Shown here: positions 1 through 7,794 of the stretch, piece by piece
How positions within the stretch are numbered: position 1 is the stretch's first letter
Layout: each line of letters starts with the position of its first letter
Source of the DNA: Candidatus Cloacimonadota bacterium
GTDB taxonomy: Bacteria > Cloacimonadota > Cloacimonadia > Cloacimonadales > WRIO01
DNA: 11,996 bases
Assembly (NCBI GenBank): GCA_023230175.1
Contig: JALNXV010000075.1
Coordinates: 1 to 11,996 of the forward strand
Direction of reading: 5' to 3'
Program-made: the position numbers and the translations under genes
The notes under the pieces: model-generated
Database searches by the model: none
What the model was told of the DNA's origin: nothing
The model's input: the letters and a program-made list of their open reading frames with translations, nothing else

Positions 1-1814
1 TTATTTAGTAAATTTGTATTAAAACCAACGTTTCTTGATTCTACATCAACATCTAAGATACTAAATTCACCTTTGCTTTGTTTATTATTTAAATTGTCAT
101 AAATTTCATAGGAATATTCATTTGGTTCTAAGTTATCAAAGGTCATATTGAAGGCTTCATTACTTGAGTTTCTGTTTTCTGTAGTAAAAAAGTCTGAATA
201 AACAACTTCATTTTGTTTATTATGGATATCTATTTTTGCATTAAGATTTCGTAAAGGATTTAATTGTTCATCATACGCAAAGAGATTGATTGAAACCGGC
301 TCTCCTTGGTAATAGATATTTTTATTTGTATTCGCATAAAAATGCTCACTGCTATGAGCAAAAACCCACAATAATATATTCTTAAGCCAGTCATTAAAAA
401 ACCTTGTTTGAGGCTCTGAAAGCCATGTCCATAAATTAGTAAATGAAAAATGTATTACATTAGCAGAACCATATATATTTAAACTTATTGCAGGTATGTT
501 TTGATTAGGTATTTGCATACCTAATGGAACAACTTCAGCGAGCATTACAGCCTGATCTTTTATTTTATGAAAAAGGAAATTAACGGGAGAGTGTTTAGTC
601 CATTGAAGTTCATAATCTCGAAAAATTTGATAACTTAATGCCTCAGGTTTTAATCGGGTTTGACCTTCTCCTAATAAACCTATGTTTGAGGTTGTTACCG
701 GAGATATTTCTTCAAGCCCTTTTATTACTTGACCAATAGTAATAACTCCGGTAGCATTAAAAACTTTGTTTTTTATCATCTCTAAGGTGTTTTGATTGAA
801 ATTTAAATTACCATTATTTATAAAAATAAATCCGGAATATTGAGAAGCGTCAAGTGAAACTATCTTATTTTTCTGATAAAAACTTGTTTCTTTTTGATAA
901 ATTAAATCTGATTCAAAACGATTTTCATCATTAATTATTCTATTTAAAAATCTAACATTCCAATTTAATTCATCAGTTACTATTAAAATTTTATTTTTCT
1001 TTTCTATGACTTGAATTGCTCCAAAATCTGAAGCAGTAATAGATTTATCAACAATTTCAACCTCAACTTTGAATATATTTAATCCTAAGTCTTTAAATAT
1101 AAGTTCAAATTCTACTTGTTTATTATTTTCATCCTCTGAAAGCATTAAATCTTTGGATTGCAGAACTTTATTATCTTGATCCTTTAAAATAGCTTTAATT
1201 GAACCTGTATAATTTTGTGTTTCAAGCTTCACAATTAAAGGCTGAATTTCATCCGGCATAGAGTTTTTGTTATAAATTAATTCGTTAATTTTTAGTTGGA
1301 TATTTTTATTTTGTAGTTCGGGATTAAATGAATAAATTGGAATGTCTAAAATCTCTTTAAACATTGCTGAATTATCATGAAACCAGCCATCTGAGCTTAA
1401 AACAATTCCATACAACTGATTATTTAATTTATCTATTGAATTTATTTCATTAGTAATTAATGATTGTTTTGGGTTCTCCTTAAATATTTCTTTTATCTCG
1501 ACATCATATCCTTGTTTTTTAACTGTTTTAATCAATGATTCTTCTAATGTTTTTAAATAATCTGACTTAGTTTTTGAATCAATAATTTGAGACATACTTT
1601 TAGAATTATCTCTTAAAAATAGAAATACAGGTTTAATAGCCTCAGTTTTGTTTAAATGTAATATCGGATTAAATAAAAACAATAATAGCAAAAAGATAAA
1701 TACTGACCTCATTGAAATCAATATAATCTTTTTGTTATTGCTTATTTCAGGTAAGGTGTTGCGATAAAATAATACCGCAACAACAATACTTATGATTAAA
1801 ATTACAATTATCAT
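1..1814 (-). CDS. Membrane-anchored VWA / glutamine-amidotransferase-like protein, C-terminus cut off by window edge
   Basis: The frame is open from an ATG at 1814 to the left edge (604 codons, no stop), so the C-terminus is missing. Two hydrophobic segments (about residues 3-16 and 30-48) anchor the N-terminus. A von Willebrand A-like region follows: a DxSxS MIDAS motif at D69-S71-S73, a candidate MIDAS Thr at T121, and the LSSDG motif around D142 with IPIY at 158-161. At about 275-285 KILIVTDELNW resembles the strand and turn opening the glutamine-amidotransferase-like domain of this family; I see no catalytic Cys there. LWTWL (461-465) and RFFNDWLKNILLW (471-483) match the family's later W-rich motifs, and a beta-rich tail begins near YYQGEPV (about 500). 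The ATG overlaps the preceding stop by one base (TAATG), implying translational coupling. Such proteins are common in Bacteroidota and related phyla; their function is unknown to me. Family membership is recognised from motif order, not from a search. Confidence 0.82.
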   Translation of the reverse strand, partial: MIIVILIISIVVAVLFYRNTLPEISNNKKIILISMRSVFIFLLLLFLFNPILHLNKTEAIKPVFLFLRDNSKSMSQIIDSKTKSDYLKTLEESLIKTVKKQGYDVEIKEIFKENPKQSLITNEINSIDKLNNQLYGIVLSSDGWFHDNSAMFKEILDIPIYSFNPELQNKNIQLKINELIYNKNSMPDEIQPLIVKLETQNYTGSIKAILKDQDNKVLQSKDLMLSEDENNKQVEFELIFKDLGLNIFKVEVEIVDKSITASDFGAIQVIEKKNKILIVTDELNWNVRFLNRIINDENRFESDLIYQKETSFYQKNKIVSLDASQYSGFIFINNGNLNFNQNTLEMIKNKVFNATGVITIGQVIKGLEEISPVTTSNIGLLGEGQTRLKPEALSYQIFRDYELQWTKHSPVNFLFHKIKDQAVMLAEVVPLGMQIPNQNIPAISLNIYGSANVIHFSFTNLWTWLSEPQTRFFNDWLKNILLWVFAHSSEHFYANTNKNIYYQGEPVSINLFAYDEQLNPLRNLNAKIDIHNKQNEVVYSDFFTTENRNSSNEAFNMTFDNLEPNEYSYEIYDNLNNKQSKGEFSILDVDVESRNVGFNTNLLN

Positions 1815-3085
1815 TAAAACCTAAATTTCATTTGTCCGCTAAATGCTAATCCTTGTGATTCTTCACTTAAAAAGAACGCTCCAATACTTTGATAACCAAA
1901 ACCACATTCAAAATATTGAAATTTTAAACCTAAACCAAAGGAATATAATGCAGGTAAATCACCACTTGCTAATCTATAACCAAGTTGAATTGGTATCATA
2001 TCCATAATAATATATTCTGTACCTAAAGCTATAGTAGCATCTGAATTAAAAGCAGGGTTCACATCAGAGTTTTTTGCAAAGTCTAAGCTACAAGAAAAAT
2101 CACGATATTGATAATTAGCACCTAATTTAATATTTATAGGTAATTTTGTAGAATAAGCACTAATTTCAGTAACAATTTCTTCATCGTTAAAAATATCTTC
2201 ATCAAGTTCATTTACATAAACACTGTCGATTTTAGCAATATATTCTCTCATTTCAGTTTCAGATGACCATTTAATTGTACCTAAAATATTGTTTAGTGCT
2301 AATCCTGCAGAAATATAATGGTCTTCTTCAAAAGTTACAACTTCAGAAGACAGGCCCCAAGAAAACTTATATCCTGTACCAACTGAGCCCATTCTTACAG
2401 TTGCTTTCTGGTCTAAATATAAACCATTATCTGATGAGGTGAATACTCCATAAAAGTCATTCATTTCTACGCTGTATAATCCGATTAATGCACTAACGCC
2501 AACCCCCATATAGATATCAGGTAATCTATAATCTTTCATTGAAGGGATCCAATTATTAATAAGAAGATTACCGTAACTAAAGGTTAAATCTTGGTATCCC
2601 AACGCAGCAAAATCATTATTATCCTTTGTAAATATATAATCTCGATTATATTCATTTCCCATTAGTAATAATTCAAGATAATTTTCATCTATTTTACCAT
2701 TTGCAACAAAATTAGTTGCACTTGAAAGAGCCCAATTTTTATTAGCATAACCAAAAGTTATAAGGTTAAGATTCATACTTACATTCATACTACCGTCGAT
2801 ACTATTTAATATTTCTCTTTTTTTATTTTCATTGATAAAAGTTCCGGTAACATCATTATATAATTTTAGAGAAACAGCATTATTTTTAGCACTAAAGGTA
2901 AAAGGGATAACCATTATTTCGTTATTAGTAGGCAATTTATGTAAATTTGCAGGATTCCAATAATTAGCCTCAACTCCTATTGAACGTTGTAAATAGCTAT
3001 ATGAAAAAGGCAAAGAAGATGCTGTATTAGTACTCATAAGAGTAACGAAACTAAGGCTTATCAAGATTAATATTATATATTTCAT
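1814..3085 (-). CDS. PorV-like outer-membrane beta-barrel protein
   Basis: A 423-residue protein with an N-terminal signal peptide: a hydrophobic stretch at 3-17 and a likely cleavage near the TAS at 21-23. YWNPANL at 42-48 resembles the FWNPAGL motif near the start of PorV / UPF0164-type outer-membrane proteins. The rest alternates polar and hydrophobic residues in short strands, with a Gly-rich end (IPIQLGYRL, YSFGLGLKFQYF) and a terminal Phe (KFRF), as expected of a barrel inserted by BamA. An acidic stretch around 290-305 (ELDEDIFNDEE) is probably a surface loop. The SD AAGGAG lies just before the ATG. It sits 17 nt after the lipoprotein gene and shares a TAATG junction with the VWA gene, so the three are probably co-translated. 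PorV serves type IX secretion in Bacteroidota, but the motif is shared by many barrels, so I do not assign a secretion role. Confidence 0.78.
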   Translation of the reverse strand: MKYIILILISLSFVTLMSTNTASSLPFSYSYLQRSIGVEANYWNPANLHKLPTNNEIMVIPFTFSAKNNAVSLKLYNDVTGTFINENKKREILNSIDGSMNVSMNLNLITFGYANKNWALSSATNFVANGKIDENYLELLLMGNEYNRDYIFTKDNNDFAALGYQDLTFSYGNLLINNWIPSMKDYRLPDIYMGVGVSALIGLYSVEMNDFYGVFTSSDNGLYLDQKATVRMGSVGTGYKFSWGLSSEVVTFEEDHYISAGLALNNILGTIKWSSETEMREYIAKIDSVYVNELDEDIFNDEEIVTEISAYSTKLPINIKLGANYQYRDFSCSLDFAKNSDVNPAFNSDATIALGTEYIIMDMIPIQLGYRLASGDLPALYSFGLGLKFQYFECGFGYQSIGAFFLSEESQGLAFSGQMKFRF

Positions 3086-3102
3086 TATTATCTCCTTTTC
3101 TT

Positions 3103-4677
3103 TTACATATCGTCTAGGTCAATAAACAATTTTGCATATAAACTTGTTATGACCTCTATTCTTTCTTCAGGAGAAATTACAGAATCACTTGCATCAAAAT
3201 CAAAGACGATACCAAAATATATCTTTTCATATTGATGAAAAATATTAATATCATTTTTTTCGAGAATAAACTCTAAATCTTTTAATGTCGGTTGAGTAAG
3301 TGAACCTTCAGAGATATATCCATCAAACATTATACGGGTTAGTTCAGGTGTATTGACTTCACCAAATCCTGATTCATCAGGATTATATATATTATCAATA
3401 TTTGAATAAACTTTTGTAGAATCATTACAAAAAATAAGTTTTACATTAGCACCTATATCAAAATAATTTTTTAATCCTACATTAAAGCTTACTTCTTTCG
3501 CTCTTTTTTCAATTTGTTCTCTATTTTCTTCTGTAATCTCAATCTCAGTTAACTCTTTAGGTTGGACATATTTATCTGCAATAAATTTAAAATTAAATGG
3601 AACTATTGTTCTATAAGTTCCACCGTAAGCCCTACCTTCCAAAGCAAAACCAATTTTATTATCAGGGTTATTAACTTGAAAATAAGCATTTGACATTTCA
3701 ATCTTATCAGGAGCAATATTCATTAAGGTTTCAATAGAATTTATAAATACGATTTTAGTAAGAATTGAATCTCCTTGAACAGGAATAGCACTTATAAATC
3801 TATTCAAATTAACGGTTGCATTTTCACCGGTACGAGTATTGATAGATTTTACAGTACAATAAAAATCTGCATCAAAACCAATATGATTATAAATCATAAA
3901 AGTAAGTTTGGGGTCAATTATTTGAATAGCGTTTTCAACATTTAAAGGATAATCAACTTCAATATCAGTGATAAAATCATCCGCTTCTACTCTAAAATCA
4001 TGCAATAAACCCCTGATTCTACTAAAATACATATTATCATCAAAATAAACCTTCATTTGTCCAAAAGACAGAAGGTCACTATCATTTGAATTTTGAGCAA
4101 TATTAAAATGAAGGTCGCTTAATATTTTTGTTGAATCTTGCTCACTTGTATCAATAAATCTGTGTTCAGCTAAACTAACTTCGTGAGAATAGTTTTCACC
4201 ATTTCTTGGTATATTAATGATAAGATTTTCACCTTCCGGAGTTTTAATTTCTAAAAATTCTATTACAATATTTTCAAGATCCGTTTCAATATTTCGAAAT
4301 TCAAACTTTAAAAATCCTTCTCTTACAGTAGCAGAAACAATTTCAGCATCATCTGTTACTTCTTCGTTTTTAATTGATAACGAGTCAACAAAATCTACAT
4401 TTAATATATCAAAAAAACCTGAACCCTCATTATTAGCTGATATTTTAAGTCTTCCCTCTTCAACATTTGCACCTTCAATAAGACCATCACTGTAGAAAAA
4501 CATTGTATCATTTTCTGTATCAAAATTTTCTCCGTCAATTAAATCACTCATTGGATATGGTTTATTAACTAAAGGAACATTGAATTGCATTTCCCACGAT
4601 GGACCGGCAGGTTCTTTAAATTCACACCCCGTGAATACTAAAAACAAACAAATAAAAACAACCCATATTGCTTTCAT
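3103..4677 (-). CDS. Predicted lipoprotein, beta-rich, function unknown
   Basis: A 524-residue protein with a lipoprotein signal: a short basic N-end (MK), hydrophobic residues 4-15 and a lipobox-like VFTGC with the lipidated Cys at 18. Phe at -3 is unusual for the canonical lipobox but tolerable. The mature start (CEFKEPAGPSWEMQFNVPL, about 18-36) carries a PSW...PL motif that I associate with large lipoproteins of FCB-group bacteria. The remainder is acidic, strand-rich and lacks enzyme motifs I recognise; a helical charged stretch lies near 375-393 (LTEIEITEENREQIEKRAKE). A strong SD (AGGAGG at 4683-4688) with a 5-nt spacer supports the ATG at 4677. It follows the radical SAM gene by 24 nt and precedes the barrel gene by 17 nt, so lipoprotein and barrel may be partners at the outer membrane. 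That partnership is inference. Confidence 0.8.
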   Translation of the reverse strand: MKAIWVVFICLFLVFTGCEFKEPAGPSWEMQFNVPLVNKPYPMSDLIDGENFDTENDTMFFYSDGLIEGANVEEGRLKISANNEGSGFFDILNVDFVDSLSIKNEEVTDDAEIVSATVREGFLKFEFRNIETDLENIVIEFLEIKTPEGENLIINIPRNGENYSHEVSLAEHRFIDTSEQDSTKILSDLHFNIAQNSNDSDLLSFGQMKVYFDDNMYFSRIRGLLHDFRVEADDFITDIEVDYPLNVENAIQIIDPKLTFMIYNHIGFDADFYCTVKSINTRTGENATVNLNRFISAIPVQGDSILTKIVFINSIETLMNIAPDKIEMSNAYFQVNNPDNKIGFALEGRAYGGTYRTIVPFNFKFIADKYVQPKELTEIEITEENREQIEKRAKEVSFNVGLKNYFDIGANVKLIFCNDSTKVYSNIDNIYNPDESGFGEVNTPELTRIMFDGYISEGSLTQPTLKDLEFILEKNDINIFHQYEKIYFGIVFDFDASDSVISPEERIEVITSLYAKLFIDLDDM

Positions 4678-4701
4678 TATTACCTCCTAATAAATTATCA
4701 A

Positions 4702-5682
4702 TTAACGATATTGCTTTTTAGCATATTTGTCAATATATATTTTGATTTTTTTCTTTAGCGTTTTCTCTATATAATTTAAAGAATAACTATTCATTGTGAA
4801 TAATTGTGAAGCTGTAGAATCCGAAATGTGTAGTTCCATTAAATCTTTATGTTTAAGATAGGTTATAATCTTTTCCGCAAGTAATCTACCTTTTATACTT
4901 TCGCCAAAATTAGGATGGTAGGGTCCGGCGACTACTTCTTGTTTATTTATATTAATATCAGAATGTAAGCCAATTTTAATAATAACAATATCCGTTTGAC
5001 TTATTTTTTTTGCAAAATATACGCATTTTTCGACTGCTTCTTCAAGCGTTAGAGGAGAATATAAATTAGATTTATAGAGTGTTTCTAATTCTGTATTTTT
5101 TAATACTAAAAGAGGATAAAGTCTTATGTATTCCGGGTTTATTGATAAAGTTGTTTGAAGCGTTTCTTCAAAGGTATGAGAAGAAAAATTAGGTAAACCA
5201 ATCAAAAACTGTAATCCTAACATAAAATCATTTTGTTTTATCAACATACAAGATTTTAAGGCAATTTCTTTGGTATAGCCTCTTTTACTTTTTAATAATT
5301 CAATGTCTGAAAATGATTGAATCCCCAGCTCAATTGTTTTGACTTTATTTTTTCTTAAGAAATTTAAAATTTCTTGATTAATTGCGTCCGGCCTACAAGA
5401 AACTCTAAAAAAAGTTGTTTCGTCTAAGCAAGGACTAATTTTATCAAATAATTCTTGCATATACTCTTCAGATAGGCTAGTAAACGAACCGCCAAAAAAA
5501 GCAATTTCTTTATATTTGCCATTATGTTTATTGACAAACCTTTTAATATCCTCTTTAGTCTTTTCCCAATCAATAGAAATAACTTTAGTAATAGAGTATT
5601 GATTACAAAAAATACATTGATTAGGACAACCAATATGAGAAATGAATATAGGATAAACTAATTTAGTTTTAATCTTTTGCAT
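4702..5682 (-). CDS. Radical SAM protein, Elp3/YhcC-like
   Basis: A 326-residue radical SAM enzyme. The 4Fe-4S cluster motif CxxxCxxC is C19, C23, C26 (GCPNQCIFCNQ), followed by FGGSFTSL (63-70), the SAM-binding GGE-type strand in its GGSFT form, then RVSCRPDAI (93-101) and ELGIQSF (118-124). These motifs resemble the Elp3/YhcC branch of the superfamily. GPYHPNFGE at 253-261 is a C-terminal motif I associate with the same group. There is no acetyltransferase domain, so it is not a full Elp3. Its start lies inside the end of rnc (25-nt overlap) with no clear SD, so it probably depends on translation of rnc. A gene of this type next to rnc is also seen in clostridia, suggesting a conserved functional link, perhaps in RNA or tRNA modification. 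Substrate unknown. Confidence 0.85.
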   Translation of the reverse strand: MQKIKTKLVYPIFISHIGCPNQCIFCNQYSITKVISIDWEKTKEDIKRFVNKHNGKYKEIAFFGGSFTSLSEEYMQELFDKISPCLDETTFFRVSCRPDAINQEILNFLRKNKVKTIELGIQSFSDIELLKSKRGYTKEIALKSCMLIKQNDFMLGLQFLIGLPNFSSHTFEETLQTTLSINPEYIRLYPLLVLKNTELETLYKSNLYSPLTLEEAVEKCVYFAKKISQTDIVIIKIGLHSDININKQEVVAGPYHPNFGESIKGRLLAEKIITYLKHKDLMELHISDSTASQLFTMNSYSLNYIEKTLKKKIKIYIDKYAKKQYR

Positions 5683-6434
5683 GCATCTTGAGCTGCTTTT
5701 TGTTGAGCTTCCTTTTTATTAGGTCCTTCACCTTTACCATATTTTTTAGAGTTTACAAAAACCTCCATAACGAATGTTTTGAGGTGGTCAGGACCGGTTT
5801 CAGAGATTAGTTCATAAATGGGTGTAGTTTGATATTTAGCTTGAGAATATTCTTGGAGAATACTTTTGTAATTTATTAAATCTTCAGAAAGCACTTGTTT
5901 TTCAAATCCTTTAATTATAAAGGATGTTATAAATTTTCTTGCTTTACTTAGTCCGCCATCAAGGTAAATACTACAAATTAGAGCTTCCATAGTGTCTGCA
6001 AGAATTGATTTTCTTTCTCTTCCACCATTTTTTTCTTCTTCATCACTGATTAGTACATAATTGCCAAGATTAAAATCCAAAGCCTTAAGGGCGAGAAATT
6101 TTTCTGATACTATATTGGACTTTAATTTAGACAAAAAACCTTCAGCTTTATCCGGATATTTACTAAATAAATGCTCTGCTACAATTAATCCTAAAACTGC
6201 ATCTCCCATAAATTCCATTCTTTCGTAAGGTGAATTACTTTGAAAGTTTTCATTATCTTTTCTTTTAGAAAATGAATCGTGTGTAAGTGATGCAATCAGT
6301 AACTGCTCATTTTTAAATTTGTACTTAATTATTGATTGAAATTCTGTCATTTTAGTTTGTAAATTTGGAATTTCGTAATCAATATCATTTTTACTGGTTA
6401 AAACGCTTACAATTTTTTTTATCAATTGTCGCAA
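5658..6434 (-). CDS. rnc: Ribonuclease III
   Basis: RNase III cuts double-stranded RNA in rRNA and mRNA processing. With the TTG at 6434 as start, the protein has 258 residues. The signature ERMEFMGDA is at 71-79, with E71, E74 and D78; DTMEA gives D147 and E150, the second metal-binding pair (E. coli D114/E117). A double-stranded RNA binding domain fills about 189-258, ending in the KKEAQQKAAQDACK helix. The frame can be extended upstream to a GTG at 6467 (269 residues), but that codon lies in the loop of a terminator hairpin, and the only SD (GGAGG, 6439-6443) is inside the extension, 4 nt before the TTG. Neighbouring genes use 5-7 nt, so TTG 6434 fits best; TTG 6425 would be 13 nt away. 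The 3' end overlaps the radical SAM gene by 25 nt. Confidence 0.93.
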   Translation of the reverse strand: MRQLIKKIVSVLTSKNDIDYEIPNLQTKMTEFQSIIKYKFKNEQLLIASLTHDSFSKRKDNENFQSNSPYERMEFMGDAVLGLIVAEHLFSKYPDKAEGFLSKLKSNIVSEKFLALKALDFNLGNYVLISDEEEKNGGRERKSILADTMEALICSIYLDGGLSKARKFITSFIIKGFEKQVLSEDLINYKSILQEYSQAKYQTTPIYELISETGPDHLKTFVMEVFVNSKKYGKGEGPNKKEAQQKAAQDACKRLKLN

Positions 6435-6438
6435 ATAT

Positions 6439-6443
6439 CCTCC
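6439..6443 (-). promoter_or_regulatory. Shine-Dalgarno site deciding the rnc start
   Basis: Minus-strand GGAGG, 4 nt before TTG (6434-6432). It lies downstream of the alternative GTG at 6467 and so cannot serve it, which argues for the shorter RNase III. Confidence 0.65.
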
Positions 6444-6447
6444 AATC

Positions 6448-6476
6448 AAAAAAAAAGCACGATTCACTCGTGCTTT
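6448..6476 (-). terminator. Intrinsic terminator between fabF and rnc
   Basis: Read on the minus strand: AAAGCACGA, loop GTGAA, TCGTGCTTT, continuing into a run of nine T (6448-6456, three of them within the stem). This is a perfect 9-bp stem plus U-tract beginning 15 nt after the fabF stop. No gene converges here, so it acts on the operon itself. The rnc SD begins 4 nt beyond the T run, leaving no room for a separate rnc promoter downstream. The hairpin is therefore likely a leaky terminator or attenuator that lowers rnc and downstream expression relative to fabF. Confidence 0.8.
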
Positions 6477-6491
6477 ATATAATCTTTTTAA

Positions 6492-7730
6492 TTAGTATTT
6501 TTTAAAAATTAAAACACCGTTGTGACCACCGAAACCTAATGAATTACTCAATGCATATTCAATGTCACATTGAGAAATTTTGTTAGGAGTATAATTTAAA
6601 TTACAATCGGGATCGGGAGTTTCATAATTAATAGTTGGGTGTATAGTTCCGGTAAGTATTGACTTAATACAAACTATTGCTTCAATAGCCGCAGCTGCAC
6701 CAAGGGCATGACCTACCATTGATTTGGTTGAATTAACGATTACTTTATCAGCATATTCACCAAAAACAGTTCTTATTGCAAAGGATTCATTTTTGTCATT
6801 AAGGGGGGTTGAAGTACCATGAGCATTAATATATTGAATGTCTTGTGTTGTAATATTTGCATCATTAATTGCCATTTGCATAGCACGAGCACCGCCTTCA
6901 CCATTTTCAGCAGGAGCAGTGATGTGATAAGCATCATCTGTTGCACCGTATCCAACTAATTCAGCATAAATCTTTGCATTTCTTTTAACTGCATGCTCAT
7001 ATTCTTCAAGAACAAGAAAGGCAGCACCTTCAGCCATAATAAATCCATCTCTGTCATTATCAAAAGGTCTGGATGCCTTTTGAGGATCGTCATTACGAGT
7101 ACTTAAAGCACGCATTGAACAAAATCCGGCAAAAGCAAGAGGTGTTACTGCAGCTTCTACTCCACCGGCAACAATTGCATCAGCATCTCCATATTGAACA
7201 GCTCTAAAAGCAGTACCAATAGCGTGATTTGCTGAAGCACAAGCTGACATACAATTAAAATTTATGCCCTTAAGGTTATATCTAATTGCAATATTTGCAG
7301 CAGCTATATTACCAATCATTTTTGGGATAAAAAAAGGACTAATTCGTCTTGGACCTTTAGTAACAAGTATTTCATGTTGTTCTTCTAAGGTAATCATTCC
7401 ACCAATACCGACGCCGGTTATAACACCTACTCTATTATTATCAAATGAGCATTTACTTAAACCGGAATCTTCAAATGTTTCAATTGCTGCAGCCATTGCA
7501 TATTGTGAATACAAATCGTTTTTATTTACTTCTTTTTTCTCATAGTAGTTTAAAGGGTCAAAATCTTTTACAGTGCCGGCAATCTGACTTGCAAACTGAG
7601 AAACATCAAATCTTGTTACTGTTTCAACACCGCTTTTACCTTCAAGTAAACCCTTCCATGTATCTTCAACATTATTTCCAACAGCATTTATAGTTCCAAT
7701 ACCTGTAATTACTACTCTGCGTTTATTCAT
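6492..7730 (-). CDS. fabF: 3-oxoacyl-[acyl-carrier-protein] synthase II
   Basis: FabF condenses malonyl-ACP with acyl-ACP to lengthen fatty acid chains. The 412-residue length is normal for the family. The catalytic triad is C164 (in MSACASA), H304 (INAHGTSTPLND) and H341 (VGHALGAAAA), with the conserved K336 (NSTKSM); each sits one position after the E. coli FabF residue (C163, H303, K335, H340). The C-terminal gate loop reads GFGGHNG (399-405), a variant of GFGGTN that I recall in other FabF proteins. The SD is GAGG with a 7-nt spacer. It is set off from acpP by a 14-bp hairpin and from rnc by an intrinsic terminator, so its level may be tuned separately from both neighbours. FabB is the main alternative, but position beside acpP favours FabF. 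Confidence 0.96.
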   Translation of the reverse strand: MNKRRVVITGIGTINAVGNNVEDTWKGLLEGKSGVETVTRFDVSQFASQIAGTVKDFDPLNYYEKKEVNKNDLYSQYAMAAAIETFEDSGLSKCSFDNNRVGVITGVGIGGMITLEEQHEILVTKGPRRISPFFIPKMIGNIAAANIAIRYNLKGINFNCMSACASANHAIGTAFRAVQYGDADAIVAGGVEAAVTPLAFAGFCSMRALSTRNDDPQKASRPFDNDRDGFIMAEGAAFLVLEEYEHAVKRNAKIYAELVGYGATDDAYHITAPAENGEGGARAMQMAINDANITTQDIQYINAHGTSTPLNDKNESFAIRTVFGEYADKVIVNSTKSMVGHALGAAAAIEAIVCIKSILTGTIHPTINYETPDPDCNLNYTPNKISQCDIEYALSNSLGFGGHNGVLIFKKY

Positions 7731-7740
7731 ATTATTACCT

Positions 7741-7787
7741 CAATAAAAATTAAATATAAGGCAATACTCTGATAGTACTGCCTTATA
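7741..7787 (-). terminator. Hairpin after acpP: partial terminator or mRNA 3' end
   Basis: On the minus strand, TATAAGGCAGTACT (7787-7774), loop ATCAG, AGTATTGCCTTATA (7768-7755): a 14-bp stem with one G-U pair. It begins 7 nt after the acpP stop and is followed by TTTAATTTTTATT, an interrupted U-tract. The stem is long but AU-rich and the T run is imperfect, so incomplete termination, or protection of an acpP-containing mRNA end, is more likely than full termination. fabF follows within 25 nt of the stem. Confidence 0.65.
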
Positions 7788-7794
7788 AAATGAT

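Noticed and set aside
1..1814. Possible non-coding or degraded left end
   Set aside because: Manual translation of the minus strand shows 604 uninterrupted codons with coherent family motifs; the gene simply continues past the edge.
4217..4495. Plus-strand open frame of 92 codons within the lipoprotein gene
   Set aside because: Antisense to a well-supported gene, low-complexity Ser-rich product, no SD and no recognisable motif.
5424..5633. Minus-strand 69-codon frame inside the radical SAM gene
   Set aside because: Alternative frame over the essential CxxxCxxC region; hydrophobic product typical of AT-rich out-of-frame reading.
6773..6955. Minus-strand 60-codon frame inside fabF
   Set aside because: Alternative frame of a certain gene, Met/Leu/Gln-rich, no SD.
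7264..7693. Two overlapping plus-strand frames antisense to fabF
   Set aside because: They lie opposite highly conserved FabF codons; open frames there are a by-product of codon use, and the products show no family features.
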